Below the pieces are notes generated by a model. That model saw only the letters and a list, made by a program, of their open reading frames with translations, was not told where the DNA came from and did not search any database. Shown one piece after another: positions 54,072 through 61,828 of a stretch of 64,000 bases of DNA (positions are counted from its first letter, which is position 1; each line of letters starts with the position of its first letter). Source of the stretch: Bacillota bacterium (GTDB taxonomy: Bacteria; Bacillota; Desulfotomaculia; Desulfotomaculales; Pelotomaculaceae); assembly GCA_029555205.1 (NCBI GenBank), contig JAKPTB010000104.1:104870-168869 (forward strand), given 5' to 3'. Both the position numbers and the translations under genes were made by a program.

Positions 54072-54143
54072 TTAATGATTCAGAGAATTTAAGGTGGATT
54101 TATTTTTTTTGTTTTGATACATAAGAGCATCAATGTGATTCAG
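54072..54143 (-). pseudogene. Severed 3' end of the diguanylate cyclase gene
   Basis: Reading away from the IS, the minus strand gives LNHIDALMYQNKKN ... NSLNH and a stop (TAA at 54072-54074), in the phase that continues the GGDEF gene interrupted at 56730. The MYQNKK ending is characteristic of GGDEF domains. The first five bases are the left copy of the target duplication. Confidence 0.88.
54139..54143. repeat. Target-site duplication, left
   Basis: TTCAG immediately outside the left end of the IS21 element; same five bases at 56730-56734 outside the right end. Confidence 0.85.
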
Positions 54144-54219
54144 TGTTAATGGCCATGATAAAATCGACATAAATGGTCACGAAAAACCCGCAAAACCGGT
54201 CATTTAGAAAAGGAAAAAA

Positions 54220-54274
54220 GCTCGTTCCCTACAACATTTTCATTGGAACCAAAACATTAAAGAAGGGAACGAGC
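54220..54274 (+). promoter_or_regulatory. Hairpin sequestering the istA ribosome binding site
   Basis: GCTCGTTCCCT (54220-54230) and AGGGAACGAGC (54264-54274) are a perfect 11-bp inverted repeat; the right arm holds the GGGAACGAG ribosome-binding region five bases before the istA ATG. In read-through RNA from outside the IS the site would be masked. Confidence 0.55.
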
Positions 54275-54278
54275 AAAA

Positions 54279-55763
54279 ATGACAGGAGTGTGGGAAATCG
54301 TGAACATTCAAGAATGTCGGAAAGCCGGCCTAAGTAAGACCGCCACAGCACAGCGTTTAAACCTGGACCGTGGCACCGTAGCAAAATATTGGGATGTTGA
54401 AGAGCCTTTGAAAGCACCACCGGTCTACCAGCGAAGTTCCAAAATCGATCTTTACAAAGAGTATATCACAAATCGACTGGAAAAATGGCCTGAACTGTTT
54501 GCAGAAACAATTTATGAAGAAATTAAAAAAATGGGATATAAAGGCTCCGCAAGAACCGTCCGGCGCTACGTCTCTAAGGTACGACCAAAACTTTCCCGGG
54601 AATACAAACCCTATGAAACCCTGCCAGGTGAACAAGCCCAGGTTGACTGGGGCCACTTAGGCACCATTGTCGAAAACGGCCGGCGGGTTAAGCTTTATGT
54701 CTTTGTTTTCTGCCTAAGTTGGTCAAGAGAAAGATATGCGGAGTTCATCACTTCCCTCAATATGGCCGTCTTTAACGCCTGCCTACATCGAGCTTTCGAG
54801 TATGTGGGAGGGATTCCCGAAACAATCCTCTTTGACAACGCCAAAACTGTGGTAGCGGAACGAGTAGGTACGATAGTGAGGTTTAATTCTACCCTTCTGG
54901 AACTGGCTTTAAGATATGGCTTCACACCCAAAGCATGTTGGATCAATGATCCGGAAAGCAAGGGCAAAGTAGAATCCAATGTCAAGTACTTGAAAAAGAG
55001 CTTCTACTACGGGCGGGAATTTAAGAACTTGGAAGACCTAAACCAGCAGTTGCAGGTGTGGCTTAAGGAAGTGGCCAATGCCAAAGTGCATGGTACCACC
55101 GGTGAAATCCCGGAAGAACGCCTAATTGAAGAACGTAAATACTTAAAACCATTACCGGCGGCAATCAAAGCCCCTTTACCCGTATACGAAACCCGTAAAG
55201 CCGGCAAAACAGCCCTTATCTCCGTAGACAACAACAAATATTCAGTCCCCGCTAAACTGGCCTGTAAAACAGTACATTTCAGGCGATACGAGGACAGGAT
55301 TGAAATTCTAGATGATGAGCAAGTAGTAGCTGTACATACCTTGGTAAAAGGTAAAAACCAAGTAGTCATTAACGATGACCACTACCCTGAGCATCAAAAA
55401 ATGAAACAAAGGCCCAAACATCCCCTGCAAGCTGAGTTTGAAGCCCTGGCCCCGGTGGCCGAAGAATACCTGCAGCACCTTAGCCAACGGCGGGAAGGGC
55501 ACCTTAGAGAGCAGATGCAGAAGATCATCTCCCTAAAAGAAGAGTACAGTGCTTCTGAAATCAATGCAGCCATGGAACGAGCCCTTAAGTTTGGAGCTAT
55601 TGGTTACGCAAAGCTAAAATCAATACTGCAAAAACAATCCCAGAACCCCAATATTCTGCCTACAGTAGGTTCCAACAGAGCCAATTACAAGCTGGATAAC
55701 CTTCCTTACCAAGTAGAAGTAGAACGCCGGGATACCAGCTATTACGAGGAGGTTATCCAGTGA
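54279..55763 (+). CDS. istA: IS21 transposase IstA
   Basis: 494 residues: N-terminal helix-turn-helix (CRKAGLSKTATAQRLNLDRGTVAKYW), integrase (rve) core with AQVDWGHLG (first Asp), ETILFDNAKT (second Asp) and ESKGKVESNVKYLKK (Glu), C-terminal beta domain. DDE chemistry appears complete. The stop overlaps the istB start (GTGA). Confidence 0.95.
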   Translation: MTGVWEIVNIQECRKAGLSKTATAQRLNLDRGTVAKYWDVEEPLKAPPVYQRSSKIDLYKEYITNRLEKWPELFAETIYEEIKKMGYKGSARTVRRYVSKVRPKLSREYKPYETLPGEQAQVDWGHLGTIVENGRRVKLYVFVFCLSWSRERYAEFITSLNMAVFNACLHRAFEYVGGIPETILFDNAKTVVAERVGTIVRFNSTLLELALRYGFTPKACWINDPESKGKVESNVKYLKKSFYYGREFKNLEDLNQQLQVWLKEVANAKVHGTTGEIPEERLIEERKYLKPLPAAIKAPLPVYETRKAGKTALISVDNNKYSVPAKLACKTVHFRRYEDRIEILDDEQVVAVHTLVKGKNQVVINDDHYPEHQKMKQRPKHPLQAEFEALAPVAEEYLQHLSQRREGHLREQMQKIISLKEEYSASEINAAMERALKFGAIGYAKLKSILQKQSQNPNILPTVGSNRANYKLDNLPYQVEVERRDTSYYEEVIQ

Positions 55764-56548
55764 TTAGACAAATACCAACCGCCGATCGGAAAACCCTGGA
55801 ACAGAATTTAAAAAGGTTAAGACTTCCCCATATTAGAAACATCCTTGACGATGTTAATGAATTGGCACTGGAAGAAGAACCATCCTACCTGGATTTCTTA
55901 GCCTATGTTGTTAACAAGGAAGTGGAACATAGAGACAAGACCCAACAGGAAAAAAGAATGAAAAGAGCCTGCTTTCCCCAGATAAAGACTTTGGAAGAAT
56001 TTGATTTTAGTTTCCAAAACAGCATCAGCCAACAAAGCATCTATGATCTGGCAACCCTTCAATTTATCGAAGCCAAGGAGAACATCATCTTTCTGGGTCC
56101 ACCGGGAGTAGGCAAGAGCCACTTGGCCATCGCCCTGGGAGTTAAGGCAGTGCTAAAAGGTTACCAAGTTCGTTTTTACACGCTCACGGACCTCATTGCC
56201 GAGCTTTATGCAGCTTTAGCCGATAACAGCCTGGACAGAAAGATTAACAATATCTTGAAAAATGACCTTATCATTCTGGACGAACTGGGCTATGTGTCCA
56301 TGGATGAAACCGCATCAGACCATATTTTCCAGCTGGTCACCAAAGCTTACGAAAACCGTTCTTTGATCGTTACCAGCAACTTGGATTTTGGAGAATGGGG
56401 TACTCTCTTTGTGAACATGAGTACCGCTGCAGCTATCTTAGATCGCTTACTACACCATGCCCATGTATTTAACCTGAGGGGGAACAGTTATCGGGTAAGA
56501 AACCGATTAATACAACCAACTACTAAGATAACAGTAACTACAGGTTAA
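55760..56548 (+). CDS. istB: IS21 helper ATPase IstB
   Basis: 262 residues, AAA+ DnaC/IstB family. N-terminal LKRLRLPHIRNILDDV, Walker A GPPGVGKSHLAIALG, Walker B LIILDELGYVSMD, and the sensor TSNLDFGEWG. Assists IstA in target selection. GTG start coupled to the istA stop. Confidence 0.95.
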   Translation: MIRQIPTADRKTLEQNLKRLRLPHIRNILDDVNELALEEEPSYLDFLAYVVNKEVEHRDKTQQEKRMKRACFPQIKTLEEFDFSFQNSISQQSIYDLATLQFIEAKENIIFLGPPGVGKSHLAIALGVKAVLKGYQVRFYTLTDLIAELYAALADNSLDRKINNILKNDLIILDELGYVSMDETASDHIFQLVTKAYENRSLIVTSNLDFGEWGTLFVNMSTAAAILDRLLHHAHVFNLRGNSYRVRNRLIQPTTKITVTTG

Positions 56549-56729
56549 CTTAACCGGACTAAGGGAATGCGAATTGCCCAGCAGGCGTTCCGCTACGCTC
56601 CACTGCCTCCTAGGCAATTCCTCCACCGTTATCGCAAGGCTTAAATTCTGTATGACTGCTGGTTTTTCATGGCCAAAATTGCTGGTTTTTTTGTGACCAA
56701 AAATACTGTTTTTCAAATGACCATTGACA

Positions 56730-56734
56730 TTCAG
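56730..56734. repeat. Target-site duplication, right
   Basis: TTCAG directly outside the right IS end, equal to 54139-54143. Confidence 0.85.
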
Positions 56735-57811
56735 AAACTGATCCTTGCTCATCCCCGAGCTGTAATCATATACATCATAACCCATGCTAAAACTGAGCTT
56801 AACAGGAAAATTGCTGTTCAGATTATAATTATTTAAGCTTTCATTTATTCTATCCACAGATTTTTTTAAATCTGAAGAATCTTTGATATCTAATAAAACA
56901 ATAAATTCATCACCCCCGTATCTAGCGACAAAATCGTCTTTGCGCAAACTATTCTTAATCAACTCCGCAGATATTTCCAGAACTTTGTCCCCAGTTAAAT
57001 GTCCATAACGGTCGTTGATCTCCTTAAAATTGTCTATATCTATAATTATTCCTGAAAACGACCTTCCATGGGTTCTGCTGTGAATCTTGTTCTTTAATAA
57101 GTAGTCAGCCCGCCTGCGGTTATAAACCCCTGTAAGATAGTCCGTATGTAGCCTGTAATTCTGTATATTAATATAAACAATCAGTATTGATAAAGCGATT
57201 CCATTCCAAACCAGAACCGAACCGTAATAAATTATCTGGATTATGCTACCCAGTAAGGGGAGCAGGGGGAATAAGAGCAGCGGAAAAAAAATTCTCTTTT
57301 CGACAAGGCGCCTGTTCCGGAAAATAACAATAGATATGTAGATGAGATATGAATAGCAAATAGCTGCAGTCAAAGGAAATCCCCGGCCACGATGATAAAT
57401 GTTGTTTTCGTCTAAATAAAACAGAAATCCCGTCGACAGGGATGTCAGGGCCAGTAACCCATGAATAAGCACAGGAACTAAAAGGGGGTAAACCAGTTTT
57501 CTAATCTTCTTTTCATCACGATATATCTGATAACCGGCATAAAGTGTCCATAAATAAGTTGGTACGGGAGCCATAGAATAAGAAATCACGTTTACTGCTG
57601 AAAAAATGGCGACACTGGCTTGTCCCTGACATCCATCAAGCAGCCACTGCAGTGAGTCGAGAAATATTAATATCAGATCTGATGCAATTAGAGCAACAAA
57701 CAATTTGGACTGTAGAAATTGTTTCTCAGCCTGGATGCATGTATCGATCAAGATTAAGAGACAAATTAAAAATGAAAAAATATTTAGATCTATTCTAAGA
57801 TAAAAATCCAT
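56730..57811 (-). pseudogene. Membrane diguanylate cyclase (GGDEF) cut by IS21
   Basis: From ATG 57811: seven to eight TM helices (residues ~1-215), then a GGDEF domain with TDYLTGVYNRR, IDIDNFKEINDRYGH, I-site RKDD and the active site RYGGDEF. At residue ~360 (GMSKDQFLN) the frame enters the IS and continues into foreign sequence to a stop at 56507. The missing end (HIDALMYQNKK...) is at 54072-54143. Rejoining at the TTCAG duplication restores a 382-residue protein. The truncated form still has all catalytic residues but lacks the last helix, so it may or may not be active. Confidence 0.93.
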
Positions 57812-58440
57812 TTTTCGCTCCTACCTGCAAACCGGAGAACACCATAATAAAAACACGTCTTCGTACAAATAAATAATGTCTAATTAACCCTATTTCATCG
57901 ATTATTACGGATCCCTGCGATACTGAAATATATTATTATCAAAACTGCTTCGTCCGGGCCGGGGCAGGGCGGTACATTGTCTTAGTCGAAAAGCTTTATC
58001 ACACACAAGAAAACTGCAAGAAACTGCCACAGGGTCTTATATTGAACTCCATATTTAACGCATCTGCTCTTAATCATAACTGTTTTTTTTAGTTTTGCAA
58101 TAATTATTTCCAAGATACAAACCATCCCTCGAGAGATAGTTGAAGTTTCAAAAATAGTTTAATAACACTCAATTAATGGAACATTGCCTCGGTTTTGAAT
58201 TATCAGTCATTTAACCAATGGCGTTTCGGATGGCAGTCCTGATATTTACCCGGAACACCGCTAATGGTCCGGCAGGCCACAGACCTGGCTGTCCCCCACC
58301 TGCACAGGCATGCCCGCAGCGTCTCTTAACATGGCGGATAAGTCCTGTTTTCAAAATCACACCAGGTATGTGAACCTCTTGGCCCCTTCCATCGTCCAAT
58401 ACATATAAATACAAATAAATAGTAAGAGAGAAGGGGAGAC
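57812..58440. other. 629-base stretch without a clear gene
   Basis: No intact gene. On the minus strand near 58210-58330 two frames read LRDAAGMPVQVGD and PLAVFRVNIRTAIRNAIG; this may be decayed coding sequence, but the family is not clear. Confidence 0.4.
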
Positions 58441-59400
58441 ATGAAAAGAGCTCTGCCTATGCCTGTTAGGGAGGTAAGAAATTTGTTGAGAAAACTTGCA
58501 CTTATAATTATTTGCCTGGGACTGGTTGTTGCTGCTGTTGGGTGCAATGGTGAAAACCAAACAGGGCCTGATCAAGCCGGGGATCAAAAAACAAATGAGA
58601 TAATGAATGAATTTCACTCCATAACAAAAAAGGATACTCAAAAGGATACCATTGTTGAAGAAGTTGCCGCTTTTATAGAAAACAACATTAAGCATGTCTC
58701 CCGGGAAGATGCTTCAAAGATGGTGAATGAGTTTGAAAAATTACAAAAGGAATACCTCCCCCAGTTGGAAAACTTGTTTTTTGACGATGACATCCAAGCT
58801 GGAGTAAATAATGAATATAAATCCATTACTGAACAATCCGCTATCAAAGATCCCGCACTTAAAGAGTTAATAACCAAAACCAACAACAGCGGCTACAGGG
58901 TGGAAACTGCTGAAGGAACGTACTTCCCCATCATTGATTACGAATTTTATAAAAAATACCGCGACCACGTTACCGCTGATCTACAGGATTATATCGACAT
59001 TATGGCCGTTGAATCCAACACTGTTCCGGCAAAAGACGCAGCTCTTGTTATTAGCTGGGACGAAATAGTAAAAAGAGCTTTAAACCAGGAGAGGTTTATT
59101 AATACCCACAGCGGGTCCGAAAAAATTGATGAAATAAAACAGCTATATCAAAAATACATTACATTTATCCTGTATGGCTGTAACAACACTCCCCTTTTCA
59201 GCTATGATACCAAAACATTTAACCCTCAGGCCAGAGAGGCTTATTTGAATGCAGTGGCCAACAACGGCAGCAGTGAGCTTATAAAGGATTTAGAAGAATA
59301 TCTCAATGTGGTGATCAAAAATGATAACAAGCTAACCAGCCAGGTTGAAGAATACAGGGCCAGCCTTCGGAAAAAGTATATACCGGAACAAAATAGTTAA
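58441..59400 (+). CDS. Lipoprotein of unknown function
   Basis: 319 residues with a lipoprotein signal (LALIIICLGLVVAAVGC). Two starts are possible: ATG 58441 (GGGGAG close by), or TTG 58483 after GGGAGGT, which would give a standard 20-residue lipoprotein signal. The mature part is mostly alpha-helical and charged (SREDASKMVNEFEKLQKEYLPQLENLF; EEYRASLRKKYIPEQ), without a domain I recognise. It has its own terminator. Confidence 0.75.
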   Translation: MKRALPMPVREVRNLLRKLALIIICLGLVVAAVGCNGENQTGPDQAGDQKTNEIMNEFHSITKKDTQKDTIVEEVAAFIENNIKHVSREDASKMVNEFEKLQKEYLPQLENLFFDDDIQAGVNNEYKSITEQSAIKDPALKELITKTNNSGYRVETAEGTYFPIIDYEFYKKYRDHVTADLQDYIDIMAVESNTVPAKDAALVISWDEIVKRALNQERFINTHSGSEKIDEIKQLYQKYITFILYGCNNTPLFSYDTKTFNPQAREAYLNAVANNGSSELIKDLEEYLNVVIKNDNKLTSQVEEYRASLRKKYIPEQNS

Positions 59401-59469
59401 GTTCTAAGCAAAGAAATGACGCCAAACAGCCCAGAACCAAGAATCAAGACCAAACCGGCATAATGTTTT

Positions 59470-59520
59470 AAACCCGGGGGTAAAGTTAAAACCACTGGCA
59501 TAAACCTCCGGGTTTTTGTT
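59470..59520 (+). terminator. Terminator of the lipoprotein gene
   Basis: AAACCCGGGGG pairs with CCTCCGGGTTT over a loop of about 24 bases, followed by TTTTTGTTTT. Confidence 0.75.
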
Positions 59521-59581
59521 TTCGCATCCTCTATTATTGCATTCCTTTTATTTAAGCGAACTTGTTAGTTTCAGATCCAGA

Positions 59582-60271
59582 TCAGGGATGCAACATAAAG
59601 AGGAAGACGGGCATAATAGCAGCGGGAATTAAATTGGCTACCTTAATATTGGTCAACTGCAACATGTTTAAAGCGATAGCCACAATGAGCAGGGAGCCCA
59701 CGCAATTCATTTCATTAATCACGGGTGTCGTCAGGTATCCGGCAACCGCCCTGGCCGAAAGGGTCAGCAGGGATTCGTAGAGGAATACCGAAACAGCTGC
59801 CAGGGATACCCCGATACCCAGCGTAGACGCCATGACGACCATCACAATGCCGTCGATGAGCGCCTTGGCCAGAAGAGTTTCGTGATTACCGCTCAACCCG
59901 CTTTGCAGGGACCCCACGATGGCCATTGCCCCCACGCAGGTAAACAAGGTAGCATTGATGAAACCTTCAGCAAAGCTGCCCTGGGACGGTCCCGGATTAA
60001 GTAACCCTTGCAAAAAATCCCCCAGTCGGTTTAACCGTCGATCCAAATCCAGCCACCCCCCGAACAACCCGCCAAGGGCAATGGACAGCACTGCCACCAG
60101 AACCTGCTCCCCTACCAAAGCACCGTTGATACCCACATACAGCACACAGAGCCCCAGCCCCTGCATCAGAGTTTTATTGAGCCGCTCCGGTAACCCCCGG
60201 CGAAGGAAAGTTCCCGCTATACCGCCCAGCAGGATGGCCCCGGCATTGACCAAAACGCCAGTCAAGATCAT
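59582..60271 (-). CDS. DUF554 membrane protein
   Basis: 229 residues, six or seven TM segments; ILTGVLVNAGAILLGGIAGTFLRRGLPERL and GNHETLLAKALIDGIVMVVMASTLGIGV are the DUF554 (YdfK/YqgA) signature. Function unknown; proposed to be a transporter. AAGAGGT precedes the ATG. Confidence 0.92.
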   Translation of the reverse strand: MILTGVLVNAGAILLGGIAGTFLRRGLPERLNKTLMQGLGLCVLYVGINGALVGEQVLVAVLSIALGGLFGGWLDLDRRLNRLGDFLQGLLNPGPSQGSFAEGFINATLFTCVGAMAIVGSLQSGLSGNHETLLAKALIDGIVMVVMASTLGIGVSLAAVSVFLYESLLTLSARAVAGYLTTPVINEMNCVGSLLIVAIALNMLQLTNIKVANLIPAAIMPVFLFMLHP

Positions 60272-60458
60272 GTTGTCTACCTCTTAGGCTTGTTTCTCTT
60301 ATATCATATCTCCTAGTTTATCATCTCCGGCAGCATCGCGCACCAATTCTTTCGAAGTGGCCGGCGCCCCGTCTGCTATCTTTATAACCCACCTTTCCGC
60401 CAATCCAAAAGCAGCCCCCTTGCGGTAAATTTAATGGCACTTAAAACCAAAAAACCTG

Positions 60459-60487
60459 TTTACAAACCCAGGTAATGGTTATATAAT
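60459..60487 (+). promoter_or_regulatory. Promoter of the ytrA-like operon
   Basis: TTTACA (60459-60464), 17-base spacer, TATAAT (60482-60487). Confidence 0.75.
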
Positions 60488-60493
60488 ATTTTC

Positions 60494-60521
60494 GTACTAA
60501 CTGTATTATTTATGTTAGTAC
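60494..60521. promoter_or_regulatory. Inverted-repeat operator for the GntR-type repressor
   Basis: GTACTAAC (60494-60501) and GTTAGTAC (60514-60521) are a perfect 8-bp inverted repeat covering the transcription start, the position expected for autoregulation. A further half-site TTAGTACT overlaps at 60524-60531. Confidence 0.65.
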
Positions 60522-60546
60522 AATTAGTACTGAAAGGAGGGGTTCT

Positions 60547-60936
60547 ATGTTTGAACTGGACCTGCGTAGCCGTGCGCCCGTATATGAACAGCTGGTGGAA
60601 AAAATCAAAGAGCTGATCATCAACAATGTGCTGAAACCAGATCAACAATTACCGGCCGTAAGGGTACTGGCAAGTGAGCTGACCATCAACCCCAACACCA
60701 TCCAGAAGGCCTACCGGGAACTGGAACACCGGGGTTATATTTATTCCGTGCCCGGCAAAGGCAGTTTTGTCAAGCCTGCTGTTCCGGGTACCAACGATGC
60801 CAGGCTGCAGGCTCTGGAAAACGAGCTGGGGAAAATTATATCTGAAATGCTCTATCTGGGCGTACCCCCTCAGGAAATCATCACCATGCTCAAAAAGCTG
60901 CTAGCTAAAAAAGAAGGAGGTAAGCTGGATGATTGA
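60547..60936 (+). CDS. GntR-family regulator, YtrA type
   Basis: 129 residues: winged-helix GntR domain (PVYEQLVEKIKELIINNVLKP; LPAVRVLASELTINPNTIQKAY) with only a short C-terminal helix pair, which defines the YtrA subfamily that controls ABC transporter operons. AAAGGAGGGG before the ATG. Overlaps the ATPase gene by 8 bases. A palindromic site lies in its promoter. Confidence 0.92.
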   Translation: MFELDLRSRAPVYEQLVEKIKELIINNVLKPDQQLPAVRVLASELTINPNTIQKAYRELEHRGYIYSVPGKGSFVKPAVPGTNDARLQALENELGKIISEMLYLGVPPQEIITMLKKLLAKKEGGKLDD

Positions 60937-61828
60937 AATAGAAAGGGTCAGCAAGCGTTTCCAGGAAACGGAAGCCCTGAAGGAAGTCAGCCTGTCGGTG
61001 CGCCGGGGCTCCATTTACGGCCTGGTCGGTTCCAACGGAGCCGGAAAAACGACCCTTTTAAAGATTCTGGCCGGTATTTACAAACCCGATTCAGGCGCGC
61101 TCACCATAGATTCTCAACCGGTGTTTGAAAACTTCCCCATCAAGGCACGCACTGTTTTTATTCCCGACGCGCCATATCACTTTCCCAATTTTACGATTAG
61201 AGACATGGCTCATTTCCATGCCCGTCTCTACCCCCGGTGGAACCAGGCCCGTTTCGAAAAACTGGGAGAAGTTTTTAATATGGAAACTAAACGGCGAATC
61301 AGAACCCTGTCCAAAGGGATGCAGCGCCAGGTTTCTTTCTGGCTCAATTTGTCCTCGGCGCCGGATGTACTGATCCTGGACGAGCCCCTGGACGGGCTAG
61401 ATCCGGTGATGCGGAAGAAAGTAAAGAACCTCATTATTCAGGATGTGGCAGAAAGAAAAATGACCGTAATCATTTCTTCCCACAACCTGCGTGACCTGGA
61501 AGATATCTGCGATTACATAGGCATTTTACATCAGGGTGAAATGCTGCTCCAAAGGGATTTAGATGATTTGAAATCGGACGTGCACAAAATTCAAATTGCC
61601 TTCAGCGGCGATTCGCCCCCGGCCCTGCTGCAGGATCTGCAGGTACTTTATCAGGAAAAAAGAGGCAGTGTGCTGATTCTCATCGCCCGCGGCCCATTTA
61701 AAGAAATAATCAGCCGCATGGAGTCTTATCACCCGGCAATTCTGGACATTCTGCCGCTCACCCTGGAGGAAATATTCATCTACGAAATGGGGGATAGAGG
61801 CTATGAAATTAAAAACGTCCTTTATTAA
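60929..61828 (+). CDS. ABC transporter ATPase (YtrB-like)
   Basis: 299 residues: Walker A GSNGAGKTT, signature LSKGMQRQVSFW, Walker B VLILDEPLDGLDP, switch His in ISSHNLRD. ABC-2 type export ATPase, controlled by the YtrA-like gene. Overlaps the permease gene by 26 bases. In Bacillus such operons respond to cell-wall antibiotics; that role is inferred here. Confidence 0.92.
   Translation: MIEIERVSKRFQETEALKEVSLSVRRGSIYGLVGSNGAGKTTLLKILAGIYKPDSGALTIDSQPVFENFPIKARTVFIPDAPYHFPNFTIRDMAHFHARLYPRWNQARFEKLGEVFNMETKRRIRTLSKGMQRQVSFWLNLSSAPDVLILDEPLDGLDPVMRKKVKNLIIQDVAERKMTVIISSHNLRDLEDICDYIGILHQGEMLLQRDLDDLKSDVHKIQIAFSGDSPPALLQDLQVLYQEKRGSVLILIARGPFKEIISRMESYHPAILDILPLTLEEIFIYEMGDRGYEIKNVLY

Larger units (their letters stand above)
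54144..56729 (+). mobile_element. IS21-family insertion sequence, complete
   Basis: 2,586 bases bounded by inverted ends TGTTAATGGCCAT (left) and TGTCAATGGTCAT (right, read inward), with further copies of an ATGGTCACGAAAAACC-type motif inside each end (multiple transposase sites, as usual in IS21). Flanked by the 5-bp duplication TTCAG. Contains istA and istB, both intact. It has cut a diguanylate cyclase gene near its 3' end. Intact genes, matching ends and a perfect duplication suggest a recent insertion. Confidence 0.93.

Noticed and set aside
54144..56729. Defence system or integrated phage module suggested by an AAA+ ATPase next to a large protein
   Set aside because: The two genes are IstA and IstB of IS21; ends and target duplication confirm an insertion sequence.
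58210..58340. Possible remnant of an actin-like or PilM-type protein (LRDAAGMPVQVGD on the minus strand)
   Set aside because: Only a dozen residues, several families fit, and the frame breaks at once.
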